From: an uncultured Prevotellaceae bacterium
GTDB taxonomy: Bacteria; Bacteroidota; Bacteroidia; Bacteroidales; Bacteroidaceae
Assembly: GCA_947174945.1 (NCBI GenBank)
Contig: CAMWKZ010000004.1
Coordinates: forward strand, 1 to 64,000
Direction: 5' to 3'
DNA: 64,000 bases
In this document: piece by piece, positions 41,636-50,477 of the stretch
How positions within the stretch are numbered: the stretch's first letter is position 1
Layout of the letters: the number at the start of each line of letters is the position of its first letter
Translations under genes and position numbers: made by a program
The notes under the pieces: generated by a model
Seen by the model: the letters and a program-made list of their open reading frames with translations, nothing else
Told to the model about the DNA's origin: nothing
Database searches by the model: none

Positions 41636-43624
41636 ATGCGAAAGAACTTACACCTTATTATTATATACATAGCCGCCATAGCCACGCTCCTGACAGGATG
41701 CGGGGCAGAGCAGGCTGTGAAGAAGGGCGACAAGTTCTATGCTATGGGTGAATACTTCGATGCAGCCACTCAGTACAAGAAGGCTTACTCGCAGACACCT
41801 GCCAAGGAAAGGGCACTGCGCGGCCAGCGTGCCCTAAAGCTCGCCGACTGCTACCGCCGTATCAACTACACTCAGAAAGCTATTGCCGCCTATACCAATG
41901 CCATCCGCTATAAGCAGGAGGACTCGCTAACGCACCTGCTACTGGCCCAGCAACTCATGAAGAACGGCAACTACAAGGAGGCTGCCAAGCAGTTTCAGAC
42001 GGCACTCGACTCAATGCCCGGCCATCCCTTGGCACTAACAGGGCTGCGCTCGGCACAGCAGGCACCCCAGTGGAAGAAAGACGGCTCCGCCTACACCGTG
42101 AAACGCGAAAACCTGTTTAACTCACGGCGTGCCGACTACTCGCCTATGCTGGCTGGCACGGACAACGACCGCCTCTACTTCACCTCTACCCGCAATCAGG
42201 CCAAGGGTGACGAACTGAGTGGCATCACAGGCACGAAGAATGCCGATATCTTCTACTCGCAAAAGGACGAGCAAGGCAAATGGCAACGCCCAGAGGAGAT
42301 AGACACAGAGCTGAACACCGACTACGACGAGGGGGCGTGCAGTTTCCCCCCCGACGGACATACGATGTACCTCACGCAGTGTACGACCGACCCCAACTAT
42401 CCGCGCTATGCCACCATCGTCACCAGCCGGCGCTCGGATGCCGCATGGAGCAAGGCCACGGAACTGAAGCTGACGCGCGACACGCTGTCGGCCTACGCCC
42501 ACCCTGCCGTGTCGCCCGACGGCCAGTGGCTCTACTTCACCAGCAATATGCCCGGCGGCATGGGTGGCTACGACATCTGGCGTGTCCAACTGACCAGCAA
42601 CGGCGTAGGGGGCGTTGAGAACTTGGGGGCACCCATCAACACGGCGGGCGACGAGCTGTTCCCTACGTTCCGCCCCAATGGCGACCTCTACTTCTCGAGC
42701 GACGGCCACGAAGGCATGGGTGGACTGGACATCTACATTGCCAAGCCGACACTGAACGGATGGAAGATAGAGCACCCGGGATTCCCACTGAACTCGCAAG
42801 GCGACGACTTCGGCATGACCTTCGAGGGTCTGAAGAACCAAGGGTTCTTTTCCTCCAACCGTGGCGATGCCAAAGGATGGGACCACATCTATTCGTTCTA
42901 TAACCCGGAAATCATCCAGACGGTCAAGGGATGGGTGTACGAACAAGACGGCTACGAGCTGACGCACGCCGTGGTCTACATGGTAGGCAACGACGGCACC
43001 AACCTGAAGCTGAGCGTCCGCGGTGATGGCTCGTTCACGCAAGAGATTAAGGCAGGGGTCGACTATGTGTTGTTGGGAACGTGCCGAGGATTCCTCAACC
43101 ATCAGGAACAGCTACGTGTGGAGCCTGTAACGAAGTCGGAGGAATATGTGTTGCAGTTCCCCTTGGCTTCCATCACAGCCCCCGTCCTGATTGACAATAT
43201 CTTCTACGACTTCGACAAGGCCACGCTGCGCCCTGAGTCGGCAACGGCACTCGACCAGTTGGTAGCACTGCTAAACGAAAACCCTAACGTAACGATTGAG
43301 TTGTCAGCTCACACTGACTATAAAGGCTCGGCAGCATATAACAAACGGCTGAGCCAGCGACGAGCCGAATCGGTGGCCAAGTACCTGACGGAGCACGGCA
43401 TCGAAAGAGAGCGACTGACCCCCGTAGGCTATGGCAAGGAGAAGCCCAAGACCATCCGTAAGAAAGTGGCGGAACGATACCCGTTCCTAAAAGAAAATGA
43501 CGTCTTGACGGAAGAATACGTCAAGACGCTAAAGGAAGAGGAACAAGAACAGTGTAACCAGTTGAACCGTCGCACTGAGTTCCGTGTGCTGCGCACTACT
43601 TACGGACTGTTCCCGAAGAAATAA
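41636..43624 (+). CDS. porE: PorE-like T9SS lipoprotein (TPR, beta-propeller, CRD, OmpA)
   Basis: This 662-residue outer-membrane lipoprotein (lipobox LLTGCGAEQ) has the unusual domain order of Porphyromonas PorE. TPR repeats run from about 30 to 140 (YFDAATQYKKAYSQTP). A PD40-type beta-propeller with repeated DxxxLYFTS strands runs from about 160 to 405. A carboxypeptidase-regulatory domain follows around 430-510, and an OmpA peptidoglycan-binding domain around 525-640 (TIELSAHTDYKGSAAYNKRLSQRRA core). PorE anchors the type IX secretion system to peptidoglycan. Its presence fits the sorting tails on the GH26-GH5 enzyme and the C10 peptidase. It lies 30 bases after topB and overlaps the convergent small gene by 29 bases. 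Confidence 0.88.
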   Translation: MRKNLHLIIIYIAAIATLLTGCGAEQAVKKGDKFYAMGEYFDAATQYKKAYSQTPAKERALRGQRALKLADCYRRINYTQKAIAAYTNAIRYKQEDSLTHLLLAQQLMKNGNYKEAAKQFQTALDSMPGHPLALTGLRSAQQAPQWKKDGSAYTVKRENLFNSRRADYSPMLAGTDNDRLYFTSTRNQAKGDELSGITGTKNADIFYSQKDEQGKWQRPEEIDTELNTDYDEGACSFPPDGHTMYLTQCTTDPNYPRYATIVTSRRSDAAWSKATELKLTRDTLSAYAHPAVSPDGQWLYFTSNMPGGMGGYDIWRVQLTSNGVGGVENLGAPINTAGDELFPTFRPNGDLYFSSDGHEGMGGLDIYIAKPTLNGWKIEHPGFPLNSQGDDFGMTFEGLKNQGFFSSNRGDAKGWDHIYSFYNPEIIQTVKGWVYEQDGYELTHAVVYMVGNDGTNLKLSVRGDGSFTQEIKAGVDYVLLGTCRGFLNHQEQLRVEPVTKSEEYVLQFPLASITAPVLIDNIFYDFDKATLRPESATALDQLVALLNENPNVTIELSAHTDYKGSAAYNKRLSQRRAESVAKYLTEHGIERERLTPVGYGKEKPKTIRKKVAERYPFLKENDVLTEEYVKTLKEEEQEQCNQLNRRTEFRVLRTTYGLFPKK

Positions 43625-43937
43625 CCTCGCTGGCACTGACGGCTAACAGCCCCAGCAAGATGGTGACAAGCATCGTCAGGTTGGAGCCAATAGGCTCTGT
43701 GGGCAGTGTGCGCAGCAGCACTTCTAATTGTACGACCAGCAGTTCCCACCCATGCAAAAGGGTGAACAGCACCAATGCCGTCACAATGCAGAACACCGTC
43801 CATAGCCGTATGAACCAGTTGATGCGCAGAGGCAGCCGTTGCATGACGCGCTCTGTAAAGCCTCCGTCTTCTATCTCTTGTTGTGCCGCCTCGCTGAATA
43901 GTTGTTGCAGCAGCAGGTCGTTGTTATCTTCTGTCAT
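43596..43937 (-). CDS. DUF5056-like small membrane protein downstream of the sigma factor
   Basis: This 113-residue protein starts MTEDNNDLLLQQLF (ATG at 43937; an ATG two codons earlier is possible). The N-terminal QEIEDGGFTERVMQRLP segment resembles DUF5056. Two membrane spans follow (LWTVFCIVTALVLFTLLHGW and LTMLVTILLGLLAVSASE). It overlaps the sigma factor gene by 14 bases and so is cotranslated with it. Position and topology fit a membrane-anchored anti-sigma factor, although no zinc-binding anti-sigma motif is seen. That role is inference. Confidence 0.7.
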   Translation of the reverse strand: MTEDNNDLLLQQLFSEAAQQEIEDGGFTERVMQRLPLRINWFIRLWTVFCIVTALVLFTLLHGWELLVVQLEVLLRTLPTEPIGSNLTMLVTILLGLLAVSASEVISSGTVRK

Positions 43938-44457
43938 ATCCATTCTTCTTTAAATAGGTTGCCATTTTCTCCTTGCCTCGCGAGAGGTGCGACTTCACCG
44001 TGCCGCTCTTCATGCCCGTTATGTCGGCTATCTTCGTTATGTCGTAACCGTCAACCAGTTGCAGCGTAATGCACGTGCGCTCGTCAGGCTTCAGCAGGGC
44101 TAATGCCGCATAGATGTCCATCTTCAGCGTTGGATGCTGTTCCACGGACTGCTCTGGCAGACTATCCATGCCGTCCGTCAACTTCCGACTACGCATATAG
44201 TCGTAGTACACGTTATAGGCTATGCGCATGAGCCACGTCTGGAATGAGGCTAATGCGCGAAACTTCCCGATGTTGAGCCATGCCTTGATGAATGTTTCTT
44301 GTGCCAAGTCATCGCTCAGACTGGCATCCCCCAGTGTCAGGTTCAACAGGAACCGGCGCACGGGCGACTGGTATCGACGCACGAGCTCATCAAAGGCTCG
44401 CCGGTTGCCGAGTACCGCCACCTGTGCAACAAGAGAGATGTCAGTTGGATTTGCCAC
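43924..44457 (-). CDS. ECF RNA polymerase sigma factor
   Basis: This 177-residue protein has region 2 (LVRRYQSPVRRFLLNL, DDLAQETFIKAWLNIGKF, FQTWLMRIAYNVYYDYMR) and region 4 (LALLKPDERTCITLQLVDGYDITKIADITGMKSGTVKSHLSRG, of which the TGMKSGTVKSHL part is the recognition helix). The linker is short, as in the ECF group. It is the third gene of a minus operon with a DUF6249 protein, PspC and the DUF5056-like protein, suggesting an envelope-stress regulon. It lies next to the T9SS gene porE, but in convergent orientation. Confidence 0.93.
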   Translation of the reverse strand: MANPTDISLVAQVAVLGNRRAFDELVRRYQSPVRRFLLNLTLGDASLSDDLAQETFIKAWLNIGKFRALASFQTWLMRIAYNVYYDYMRSRKLTDGMDSLPEQSVEQHPTLKMDIYAALALLKPDERTCITLQLVDGYDITKIADITGMKSGTVKSHLSRGKEKMATYLKKNGYDRR

Positions 44458-44461
44458 CGTC

Positions 44462-44650
44462 TTAGAACTTCTTTTCAGGCATTACTATCCATGCCACAAT
44501 GTAGAACAACACACCAGAGAAGCACGTGGCCACCGACAGGAAGGCATAGCCCAGTCGCACAGCCACGGGGTCGAAGTCTAAGTACTCCGCAATACCGGCA
44601 CATACTCCGGCTATCACACGGTCGTTTGAACGTTGCAGTTTCTTTGTCAT
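44462..44650 (-). CDS. PspC-domain membrane protein
   Basis: This 62-residue protein is a single PspC domain: VIAGVCAGIAEYLDFDPVAVRLGYAFLSV is the signature and a hydrophobic hairpin (CFSGVLFYIVAWIVMP) completes it. PspC proteins sense envelope or phage-shock stress. Here it is encoded 4 bases before the ECF sigma gene and 18 bases after the DUF6249 gene, so a shared stress-sensing role is plausible. The rest of the Psp system is absent from the window. Confidence 0.92.
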   Translation of the reverse strand: MTKKLQRSNDRVIAGVCAGIAEYLDFDPVAVRLGYAFLSVATCFSGVLFYIVAWIVMPEKKF

Positions 44651-44668
44651 ATTTCCTATTGATTACTT

Positions 44669-45286
44669 TTAGTTATTATTCTTTTCCGCCATCTTAGCAG
44701 CCACCAGCTTGCCCAGTCCGATGCAGAATACCAATGCGCCGACACCAAAGCCTACTTCATCTGCTACCAACCCAAGGAATATCATCAGTCCCACGCCTAC
44801 GAAGCACTGGCGCAAGCCCTTCTGGTATTCATCCGTTATGGTATTTGCCTTGTCCTCCAATAGTTTCTCTGGAATGGGTTGCCCCTTCTGTATGGCCATC
44901 TCCGCCAACTTCATCTTCTGAGCGCGGTTCTTGTTGATGAAGTAAAACAGCGCTATGATAATGAGCACGGGGGCAATAACGAAGACAATGAACACAGTGC
45001 CCAATATGAAGGCAAGCTCTGTCAGCATTTTGCCATCAATGCTATTCAGTAAATCTTTTGGCTTCACATCCTTATAGCTAACGTCATCAGACTCTTCCCA
45101 GTCGTCCGTAGCAGCCTGACTGCCGCCTACCGATGTTGTGTCCGAATACACCTCGACGGCATTCTGCTTGGTGGTATCTACCAGTTCGGCCTGTTGCCGA
45201 GGGGTATGACGATGGTTCTGTGATGCAGCCTCGGCACCCGTTCCGAGTGCCAGCAGCAAGGTCATTGCTATTAATGCTTTCTTCAT
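44669..45286 (-). CDS. DUF6249-like membrane protein
   Basis: This 205-residue protein has a signal peptide (MKKALIAMTLLLALGTGAEA), a hydrophilic 70-residue segment, then a span (FILGTVFIVFVIAPVLIIIALFYF) and two closely spaced C-terminal spans (CFVGVGLMIFLGLVA, GVGALVFCIGLGKLV). The central stretch KLAEMAIQKGQPIPEKLL is the motif I associate with DUF6249. It leads the PspC-sigma-DUF5056 operon. Its upstream box is CATCTTTG (45352-45359), one base off consensus. Function unknown. Confidence 0.75.
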   Translation of the reverse strand: MKKALIAMTLLLALGTGAEAASQNHRHTPRQQAELVDTTKQNAVEVYSDTTSVGGSQAATDDWEESDDVSYKDVKPKDLLNSIDGKMLTELAFILGTVFIVFVIAPVLIIIALFYFINKNRAQKMKLAEMAIQKGQPIPEKLLEDKANTITDEYQKGLRQCFVGVGLMIFLGLVADEVGFGVGALVFCIGLGKLVAAKMAEKNNN

Positions 45287-45369
45287 ATTCGTATGCTTTA
45301 ATTTGTTATTTTCTTTATCCGTTAGACGTAATCCATGCTAATTTAGTTGCAAAGATGCAGATTTTTTTT

Positions 45370-45377
45370 TAATTTTG
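45370..45377 (+). promoter_or_regulatory. Promoter of rsmF, near-leaderless
   Basis: TAATTTTG ends 7 bases before the ATG at 45385, so the transcript should start at or within a few bases of the start codon. A TTG at 45347-45349 is in the -33 position. Confidence 0.6.
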
Positions 45378-45384
45378 CAAGCAA

Positions 45385-46620
45385 ATGGCACAATTACCGT
45401 CTGCATTTACCGACTACACGCGCCAACTGATGGGTGCGGAACGCTTCGAGCGATACCTACGGGCGTTTGAGGAACCCACTCCTGTAAGCATCCGACTGAA
45501 CCCGCTAAAGGCAGTAGGCATGGAGGCCATAGCGGGTGAACGGGTGCCGTGGTGCCGCAATGGCTACTACCTCAAAGAACGGCCTAACTTCACCTTCGAC
45601 CCTTTGTTTCATACTGGCTGTTACTATGTGCAAGAGGCTGCATCAATGTTTCTTGACGAGGTATTGCGCCAGTTGCCTATCACTAACTGCCAGTCAGTCA
45701 TCGATTTCTGTGCTGCCCCTGGTGGTAAGTCGACGCTATTGCGCTCGGCACTGCCCGAGAGTTGTATGCTCTATAGCAACGAGCCTATGCGCCAGCGTGC
45801 CAGCATTCTGGCAGAGAACGTACAGAAGTGGGGCTATCCGAACCATATCGTTACCAATGCCTATCCGCGCGACTACCGCAAGGCGAAGCTCAGGGCCGAC
45901 CTGATTCTGTGCGACGTGCCTTGCTCGGGCGAGGGTATGTTCCGCAAGGACGAGGCTACCATCCGCGAATGGAGCCCGCAGAACGTAGAGCGGTGCTGGC
46001 AGTTGCAGCGTGACATTGTGAGCGACGCATGGCAGTGCCTCAACGACGGAGGAATACTAATATATAGTACCTGTACCTTTAATACGAAGGAGAATGAGGA
46101 GAACATCCGTTGGATGCTCTCTGAATACGATGCCGAGGTGGTCAACATCGAGATAAAGCCGGAATGGAACATCACGGGCTCGCTGCTTGATGGATTCACA
46201 GAGCCTGTCTATCGGTTCATCCCGGGCATCAGCCAAGGTGAAGGACTGTTTATGTGCGTATTACGCAAGGGAGGCACAGCGGCAAAAAGGCAAGGAAGCC
46301 CAAGAAACGCTGATGCACTAAAGGTCATATCACCCGCTCGTAACTCCGTACCCTCATACCCCCAGACAGAATTAACCTACCAACAGGCAATGGCCTATCT
46401 GCGCCACGAAGCACTCGTCTTGTCCCCTGACGTGCCGCGCGGCATCGTCACCGTCTGCTTTAGAGGGCAGCCACTCGGCGAGGCAAAGAACATCGGCACA
46501 CGTGCCAACAACCTATATCCCAAGGAATGGAAAATAAAGACAACGCATATCCCTACTGATTATGAAGCAATACTTAGACATACTGAACCGCATCCTGACG
46601 GAGGGCACTCAGAAAGGTGA
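45385..46620 (+). CDS. RsmF-like rRNA cytosine-C5 methyltransferase
   Basis: This 411-residue SAM-dependent Nol1/Nop2/Sun-family enzyme methylates cytosine in rRNA. The SAM-binding motif is [13 protein letters not shown]. The two conserved cysteines are in [15 protein letters not shown] (the PC motif) and [12 protein letters not shown] (the TC motif, catalytic). The N-terminus ([13 protein letters not shown]) and a C-terminal RNA-binding domain ([44 protein letters not shown], cited by its LGEAKNIG core) match the YebU/RsmF group. The last 59 bases overlap thyA in another frame. The promoter is nearly on the start codon. Confidence 0.9.
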   Translation: MAQLPSAFTDYTRQLMGAERFERYLRAFEEPTPVSIRLNPLKAVGMEAIAGERVPWCRNGYYLKERPNFTFDPLFHTGCYYVQEAASMFLDEVLRQLPITNCQSVIDFCAAPGGKSTLLRSALPESCMLYSNEPMRQRASILAENVQKWGYPNHIVTNAYPRDYRKAKLRADLILCDVPCSGEGMFRKDEATIREWSPQNVERCWQLQRDIVSDAWQCLNDGGILIYSTCTFNTKENEENIRWMLSEYDAEVVNIEIKPEWNITGSLLDGFTEPVYRFIPGISQGEGLFMCVLRKGGTAAKRQGSPRNADALKVISPARNSVPSYPQTELTYQQAMAYLRHEALVLSPDVPRGIVTVCFRGQPLGEAKNIGTRANNLYPKEWKIKTTHIPTDYEAILRHTEPHPDGGHSER

Positions 46621-47356
46621 CCGCACAGGAACGGGAACCATCAGCATCTTCGGTACGCAAAGCCGATACAATCTGGAGGACGGCTTCCCCCTGTTGACTA
46701 CCAAGAAACTGCACCTAAAGAGCATCATCTATGAACTGCTGTGGTTTCTCAAGGGCGACACTAATGTGCATTACCTGCAGGAACACGGCGTGCGCATCTG
46801 GAACGAGTGGGCCGACGAACAGGGTGAGCTGGGTCCCGTCTATGGGCACCAGTGGCGCTCATGGCCCGACTACAACGGAGGTGTGATAGACCAAATACAA
46901 CAGGTGGTAGACCAGCTGAAGCACAGCCCCGACTCACGCCGCATACTCGTGTCGGCATGGAACGTGGCAGAGGTGAACAAGATGGCACTGCCCCCATGCC
47001 ACACCATGTTCCAGTTCTATGTGGCCGACGGGCGGCTGTCACTACAACTTTACCAGCGCTCTGCCGACACGTTCTTGGGCGTACCGTTCAACATTGCATC
47101 CTATGCCCTGCTGTTGCAGATGATGGCACAGGTGACGAATCTTCGTGCTGGCGACTTCATACACACCACGGGCGACACCCATCTCTATCTGAACCATCTG
47201 GAGCAGGCCAAGCTACAGCTGACGCGCGAGCCGCGCCCCCTGCCCACAATGAAAATCAACCCTGACGTCAAGAGCATCTTCGACTTCCAGTATGAGGACT
47301 TCGAGCTGGAAGGCTATGACCCTTGGCCACACATTAAAGCGGAGGTAAGCGTATGA
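46562..47356 (+). CDS. thyA: Thymidylate synthase
   Basis: This 264-residue enzyme converts dUMP to dTMP using methylene-tetrahydrofolate. The catalytic cysteine is in [12 protein letters not shown], with flanking [21 protein letters not shown] and [12 protein letters not shown]. The N-terminus [26 protein letters not shown] (only its start cited as MKQYLDIL) is the usual ThyA start, so the 59-base overlap with the upstream gene is real. It ends ATGA-coupled to folA, which regenerates the dihydrofolate it produces. Confidence 0.98.
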   Translation: MKQYLDILNRILTEGTQKGDRTGTGTISIFGTQSRYNLEDGFPLLTTKKLHLKSIIYELLWFLKGDTNVHYLQEHGVRIWNEWADEQGELGPVYGHQWRSWPDYNGGVIDQIQQVVDQLKHSPDSRRILVSAWNVAEVNKMALPPCHTMFQFYVADGRLSLQLYQRSADTFLGVPFNIASYALLLQMMAQVTNLRAGDFIHTTGDTHLYLNHLEQAKLQLTREPRPLPTMKINPDVKSIFDFQYEDFELEGYDPWPHIKAEVSV

Positions 47357-47829
47357 TTAGCATGATAGCAGCCGTGGCTAAGAACAGGGCCATTGGCTTT
47401 GAAAACAAGTTGCTTTACTGGTTGCCCAACGACATGAAGCGCTTTAGGGCACTGACCACAGGCCACACCATCATCATGGGGCGCAACACGTATCTGTCGC
47501 TGCCCAAGGGGGCACTGCCCAACCGCCGCAACGTGGTGCTTAGCACAACGGTCAGCGAACTGCCCGGATGCGACGTTTACCCTTCGCTGGACGAGGCACT
47601 GAGGAGTTGCCTGCCCGATGAGGATGTCTATATCATAGGCGGAGCGCGTGTCTATGAGCAGGCCATATCGCTGGCCGACCGCCTGTATCTGACGGAGGTA
47701 GACAACACGCCTGCCGATGCCGATGCCTTTTTCCCCGATTACAGCAGTTGGCACGTAGCCACGAAAGAGGCGCATCCGAAAGATGAACGTCATGCTTTCG
47801 AATACGCCTTTGTGGATTACGTCCGCTAA
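47353..47829 (+). CDS. folA: Dihydrofolate reductase
   Basis: This 158-residue enzyme reduces dihydrofolate with NADPH. Motifs are [27 protein letters not shown] (substrate site with the conserved acidic residue in PNDMKRF), [15 protein letters not shown], and [17 protein letters not shown] sequence ([13 protein letters not shown]) for cofactor binding. It starts inside the thyA stop (ATGA). Its stop is 10 bases from the convergent Lrp gene, with no obvious terminator between them. Confidence 0.97.
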   Translation: MISMIAAVAKNRAIGFENKLLYWLPNDMKRFRALTTGHTIIMGRNTYLSLPKGALPNRRNVVLSTTVSELPGCDVYPSLDEALRSCLPDEDVYIIGGARVYEQAISLADRLYLTEVDNTPADADAFFPDYSSWHVATKEAHPKDERHAFEYAFVDYVR

Positions 47830-47838
47830 TCGTTCGCG

Positions 47839-48318
47839 TTAATCTTCTTCCGCCATAAAGTCGGCCACAGGCAACTGGCGGTTGAAGGCCGAGTGGAACG
47901 AGATAAGTGTCTCCGAACTGCTCAACCCCAGCGGTTGCAGCTTGTCGTGGATGATGTTCAGCAGGTGATGGTTGTTCTGGGCGTAAATCTTGATGAACAT
48001 ATCAAAGTTGCCCGTCGTGTAGTGGCACTCCGTCACCTCTGGAATCTTCTTCAGTTCCTCCACCACGTGGTCGAAGTCCTCGGGGTTCTTCAGGTTCAGG
48101 CCGATGTAGGCACACGTTTCGTAGCCTATCTTCTCAGGGTCGATAATGAACTGCGAGCCTTTCAGAATGCCCATCGACGTTAGTTTCTGAATGCGCTGAT
48201 GAATGGCAGCCCCGCTAACATTGCAAGCTCGAGCCACCTCAAGGAATGCCACACGGGCATCGTCAGAAATCATGCGCAATATCTGCTTATCCAGCTTATC
48301 CAGTTTTTGATTTGCCAT
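47839..48318 (-). CDS. Lrp/AsnC-family transcriptional regulator
   Basis: This 159-residue regulator has an N-terminal winged HTH (LDKLDKQILRMISDDARVAFLEVARACNVSGAAIHQRIQKLTSMGIL, with the recognition segment SGAAIHQRIQKL) and a C-terminal RAM ligand-binding domain (AYIGLNLKNPEDFDHVVEELKKIPEVTECHYTTGNFDMFIKI, cited by its CHYTTGNFD core). It typically senses amino acids. It follows the ExbD genes with an 18-base gap, so it may be expressed with the TonB energising genes. Target genes are not identifiable. Confidence 0.93.
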   Translation of the reverse strand: MANQKLDKLDKQILRMISDDARVAFLEVARACNVSGAAIHQRIQKLTSMGILKGSQFIIDPEKIGYETCAYIGLNLKNPEDFDHVVEELKKIPEVTECHYTTGNFDMFIKIYAQNNHHLLNIIHDKLQPLGLSSSETLISFHSAFNRQLPVADFMAEED

Positions 48319-48335
48319 TGTTTTATCTCTTTTGT

Positions 48336-48812
48336 TTATTCCCTATTTTCCTTGTTCTTTCCCGTTGCCGAGTAGTTGACGTTCAGTGCCCCTGCCTGTC
48401 GCAGAGCCTGCTTCACATCGTTGATGATGCCCATCTCCGTATGGCGGTCGGCACGCAGCGACACCACCATGTGCTGGCGGTCGCCCTCCGACATTTGGCT
48501 GCGCACCCTGTTCAGTTCGGACACTATCTCGTCAACACTGACGTAGCGGTCATTCAGCTGTATGCGCGTCTCGTCGGACACCACGCGCCCCTGCTCGTCC
48601 ACGAGCTTACCGATGAAGATGTACACCATGCCCCCCTTGTTGGGTGTCTTGGCCAGTTCCGTACCCTGAGGCACCTCGAAGCGCACCTTCGGATTGACGT
48701 CGCGCATGTGGGTGACGAGCAAGAAGAAGAACAGCACGGTGAATATCAAGTCGGGCAGTGAGGCCAGATTCAGACCGGGCACCTCGCGCTTGCGACGCTG
48801 GAAGCGGCTCAT
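48336..48812 (-). CDS. exbD: ExbD/TolR-family proton-channel subunit (second)
   Basis: This 158-residue protein has one N-terminal span (LPDLIFTVLFFFLLVTHM) preceded by the basic stretch MSRFQRRKREVPGLN. The conserved membrane aspartate is in SLPDLIF. A periplasmic domain follows. It begins 4 bases inside the end of the first exbD. Bacteroidales usually have two ExbD paralogues with one ExbB, together powering TonB-dependent SusC-type transporters with the proton gradient. Confidence 0.92.
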   Translation of the reverse strand: MSRFQRRKREVPGLNLASLPDLIFTVLFFFLLVTHMRDVNPKVRFEVPQGTELAKTPNKGGMVYIFIGKLVDEQGRVVSDETRIQLNDRYVSVDEIVSELNRVRSQMSEGDRQHMVVSLRADRHTEMGIINDVKQALRQAGALNVNYSATGKNKENRE

Positions 48813-49336
48813 GGCTGACCTCCTTTCTCCGTGGGCATTCCCTCACTGATGCGTTGCGGATAGCGAGCCACAATGGCATCGTGTTCCTCGTCCGTACACT
48901 CGCTGAACGAGTGGCCATACTGGCGCTGGGCCATCTGCTCGCGCAGGTGTCGATAGGCAGCCACGATAGCGGTCTGCATCTCAAAGTAGGCGTTGTAGCT
49001 GGTGTGGCGGTCAGTCCTGACGGCTATGATGTGGCGGTCGGTCTGGCGCGAGGCCACAAACGACTCCACCTGCCTTTGCAACTCGGTCAGCGTCACCTGC
49101 TTGTCGTCGCAATACAACACGTCGTCGGCATCGAGTGCCACTTGCAGCACGTTGCTACGACTGATGTCGCGCTGCTCCTGCCGTTGTTCGTCCACGGGCG
49201 GCAGCTTTCGCCCCAGTCCCTTGTCGGAACTCATCGACGAGGTGACCAGAAAGAAGACCAGCAACATGAACGATATGTCGGCTGTCGACGTGGTGTTCAG
49301 TTCTGGCACGTCCCTATGTCTGCGACGAAACTTCAC
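48809..49336 (-). CDS. exbD: ExbD/TolR-family proton-channel subunit (first)
   Basis: This 175-residue paralogue of the next gene has the basic start MKFRRRHRDVPELNTTSTADISFMLLVFFLVTSSM, cited here by its ADISFMLLVFFLV span with the conserved Asp. A longer periplasmic domain follows, containing DEHDAIVARYPQRI near its end. It lies 5 bases after the 40-residue membrane peptide gene and overlaps the second exbD by 4 bases. It is part of the ExbB-ExbD-ExbD energising operon. Confidence 0.92.
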   Translation of the reverse strand: MKFRRRHRDVPELNTTSTADISFMLLVFFLVTSSMSSDKGLGRKLPPVDEQRQEQRDISRSNVLQVALDADDVLYCDDKQVTLTELQRQVESFVASRQTDRHIIAVRTDRHTSYNAYFEMQTAIVAAYRHLREQMAQRQYGHSFSECTDEEHDAIVARYPQRISEGMPTEKGGQP

Positions 49337-49341
49337 GGTTC

Positions 49342-49464
49342 TTACTTGTTAAGCCAAAAGGAACGAACGGCTGAAACGATGGTAGCCACCACAGCCACAC
49401 CCATAGCGATATACATCAGCCACAGCATCACTTCTGCCAAGAAATAATCACTCAGGTTAGCCAT
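49342..49464 (-). CDS. 40-residue membrane peptide between exbB and exbD
   Basis: This short gene encodes MANLSDYFLAEVMLWLMYIA and then MGVAVVATIVSAVRSFWLNK, a single hydrophobic span with a basic C-terminus. It starts 8 bases before the end of exbB and stops 5 bases before exbD, so it fills the otherwise empty gap exactly and must be cotranslated. Its location suggests a small accessory subunit of the ExbBD proton channel. I know of no characterised function, and that idea is inference from position. Confidence 0.75.
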   Translation of the reverse strand: MANLSDYFLAEVMLWLMYIAMGVAVVATIVSAVRSFWLNK

Positions 49465-50296
49465 TGTTGCGCGATTTATATTGGGTTACGGAATCCATGA
49501 ACGTGATGGCGCTCTCCTCCATCTGGGCCGTCAGGTGCTCTATCTTCGAGAGGATGTAGTTGTAGAAGAACTGCAAGACGATGGCCACGATGATACCAAA
49601 GATGGTGGTAATCAAGGCCACCTTCATGCCCTCGGCCACAATGGTAGGACTGATGTCGCCCGCCGTCTGGATGCGGTCGAAGGCCATCACCATGCCGATG
49701 ACGGTACCGAGGAATCCCAGCGAGGGAGCCACGGCGATGAACAGTCGAATCCACGTGCAGCCCTTCTCCATATTATTTATTTGCACGGTGCCGTAGTTGG
49801 TCAGCTGACGGTCTATCTGGTTGAGCGGCTCCTTGATGTGCAGCAATCCCTGATAGCAGATGCTAGCCACGGGGCCCCGCGTATTGCGACAGAGGTCTTT
49901 CGCCCCCTCCACATCGTCATTGGCCAAGCGGTTGTCTATGTCCCGCATCAGCTGTTTGGTCTTCACCTCAGCCAGCGTAAGATAGATAATACGCTCAATG
50001 CAGAACGCCAAGCCCAGCACCAAAGCCAGGGCCACCAGCGACATGAACCCTGCCGAACCCTCGATAAACTTACGCTTCAGCTGCTTGTGCAGTCCCCCAC
50101 CCTCGCCATCAAGCTCGGCATCAATGCCCTGCAGGTCGGCATCAATGGCAGCCATAGCAGAGTCAGCCGCCAGCGGAGCAGTTGCCGTCGTATCGCTCAC
50201 GACCGCCTCGGCAACAGCCTTTGCCGACTGCTGTGCCTGCACCCGTGGTACAGCCATTACAGCCGTCAGCACCAATAAAATGATGATTCTTTTCAT
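49457..50296 (-). CDS. exbB: ExbB/TolQ/MotA-family proton-channel protein
   Basis: This 279-residue protein has a signal-like N-terminus (LLVLTAVMAVPRVQAQ) and a roughly 60-residue Ala/Asp-rich extension. Three membrane spans follow: AGFMSLVALALVLGLAFCIERIIYL, the pair-forming LFIAVAPSLGFLGTVIGMVMAF, and GMKVALITTIFGIIVAIVLQFFYNYIL. The motif APSLGFLGTVIGM is diagnostic. It is the first gene of the operon, with a TACCTTTG box 24 bases upstream of the start. The periplasmic N-terminal extension is common in Bacteroidetes ExbB. Confidence 0.94.
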   Translation of the reverse strand: MKRIIILLVLTAVMAVPRVQAQQSAKAVAEAVVSDTTATAPLAADSAMAAIDADLQGIDAELDGEGGGLHKQLKRKFIEGSAGFMSLVALALVLGLAFCIERIIYLTLAEVKTKQLMRDIDNRLANDDVEGAKDLCRNTRGPVASICYQGLLHIKEPLNQIDRQLTNYGTVQINNMEKGCTWIRLFIAVAPSLGFLGTVIGMVMAFDRIQTAGDISPTIVAEGMKVALITTIFGIIVAIVLQFFYNYILSKIEHLTAQMEESAITFMDSVTQYKSRNNG

Positions 50297-50319
50297 TGCT
50301 TTCTTTCAGAATTTGCTTG

Positions 50320-50327
50320 CAAAGGTA
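50320..50327 (-). promoter_or_regulatory. -7 box of the exbB operon
   Basis: The minus strand reads TACCTTTG, 24 bases upstream of the exbB ATG, giving a leader of about 17-20 nucleotides. Confidence 0.7.
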
Positions 50328-50477
50328 AGCATAAAATCCGAAATAGCCGTATTATTAACATTAAAAAGCAAAGGATATGAATGGGGATTTCATCATACTT
50401 TTGAGGGGCGATTACAATTTCTAGATAATCTTTTAATCACATTTTTAACATAAAGAACTCTTTTATTCTTTGAATCT

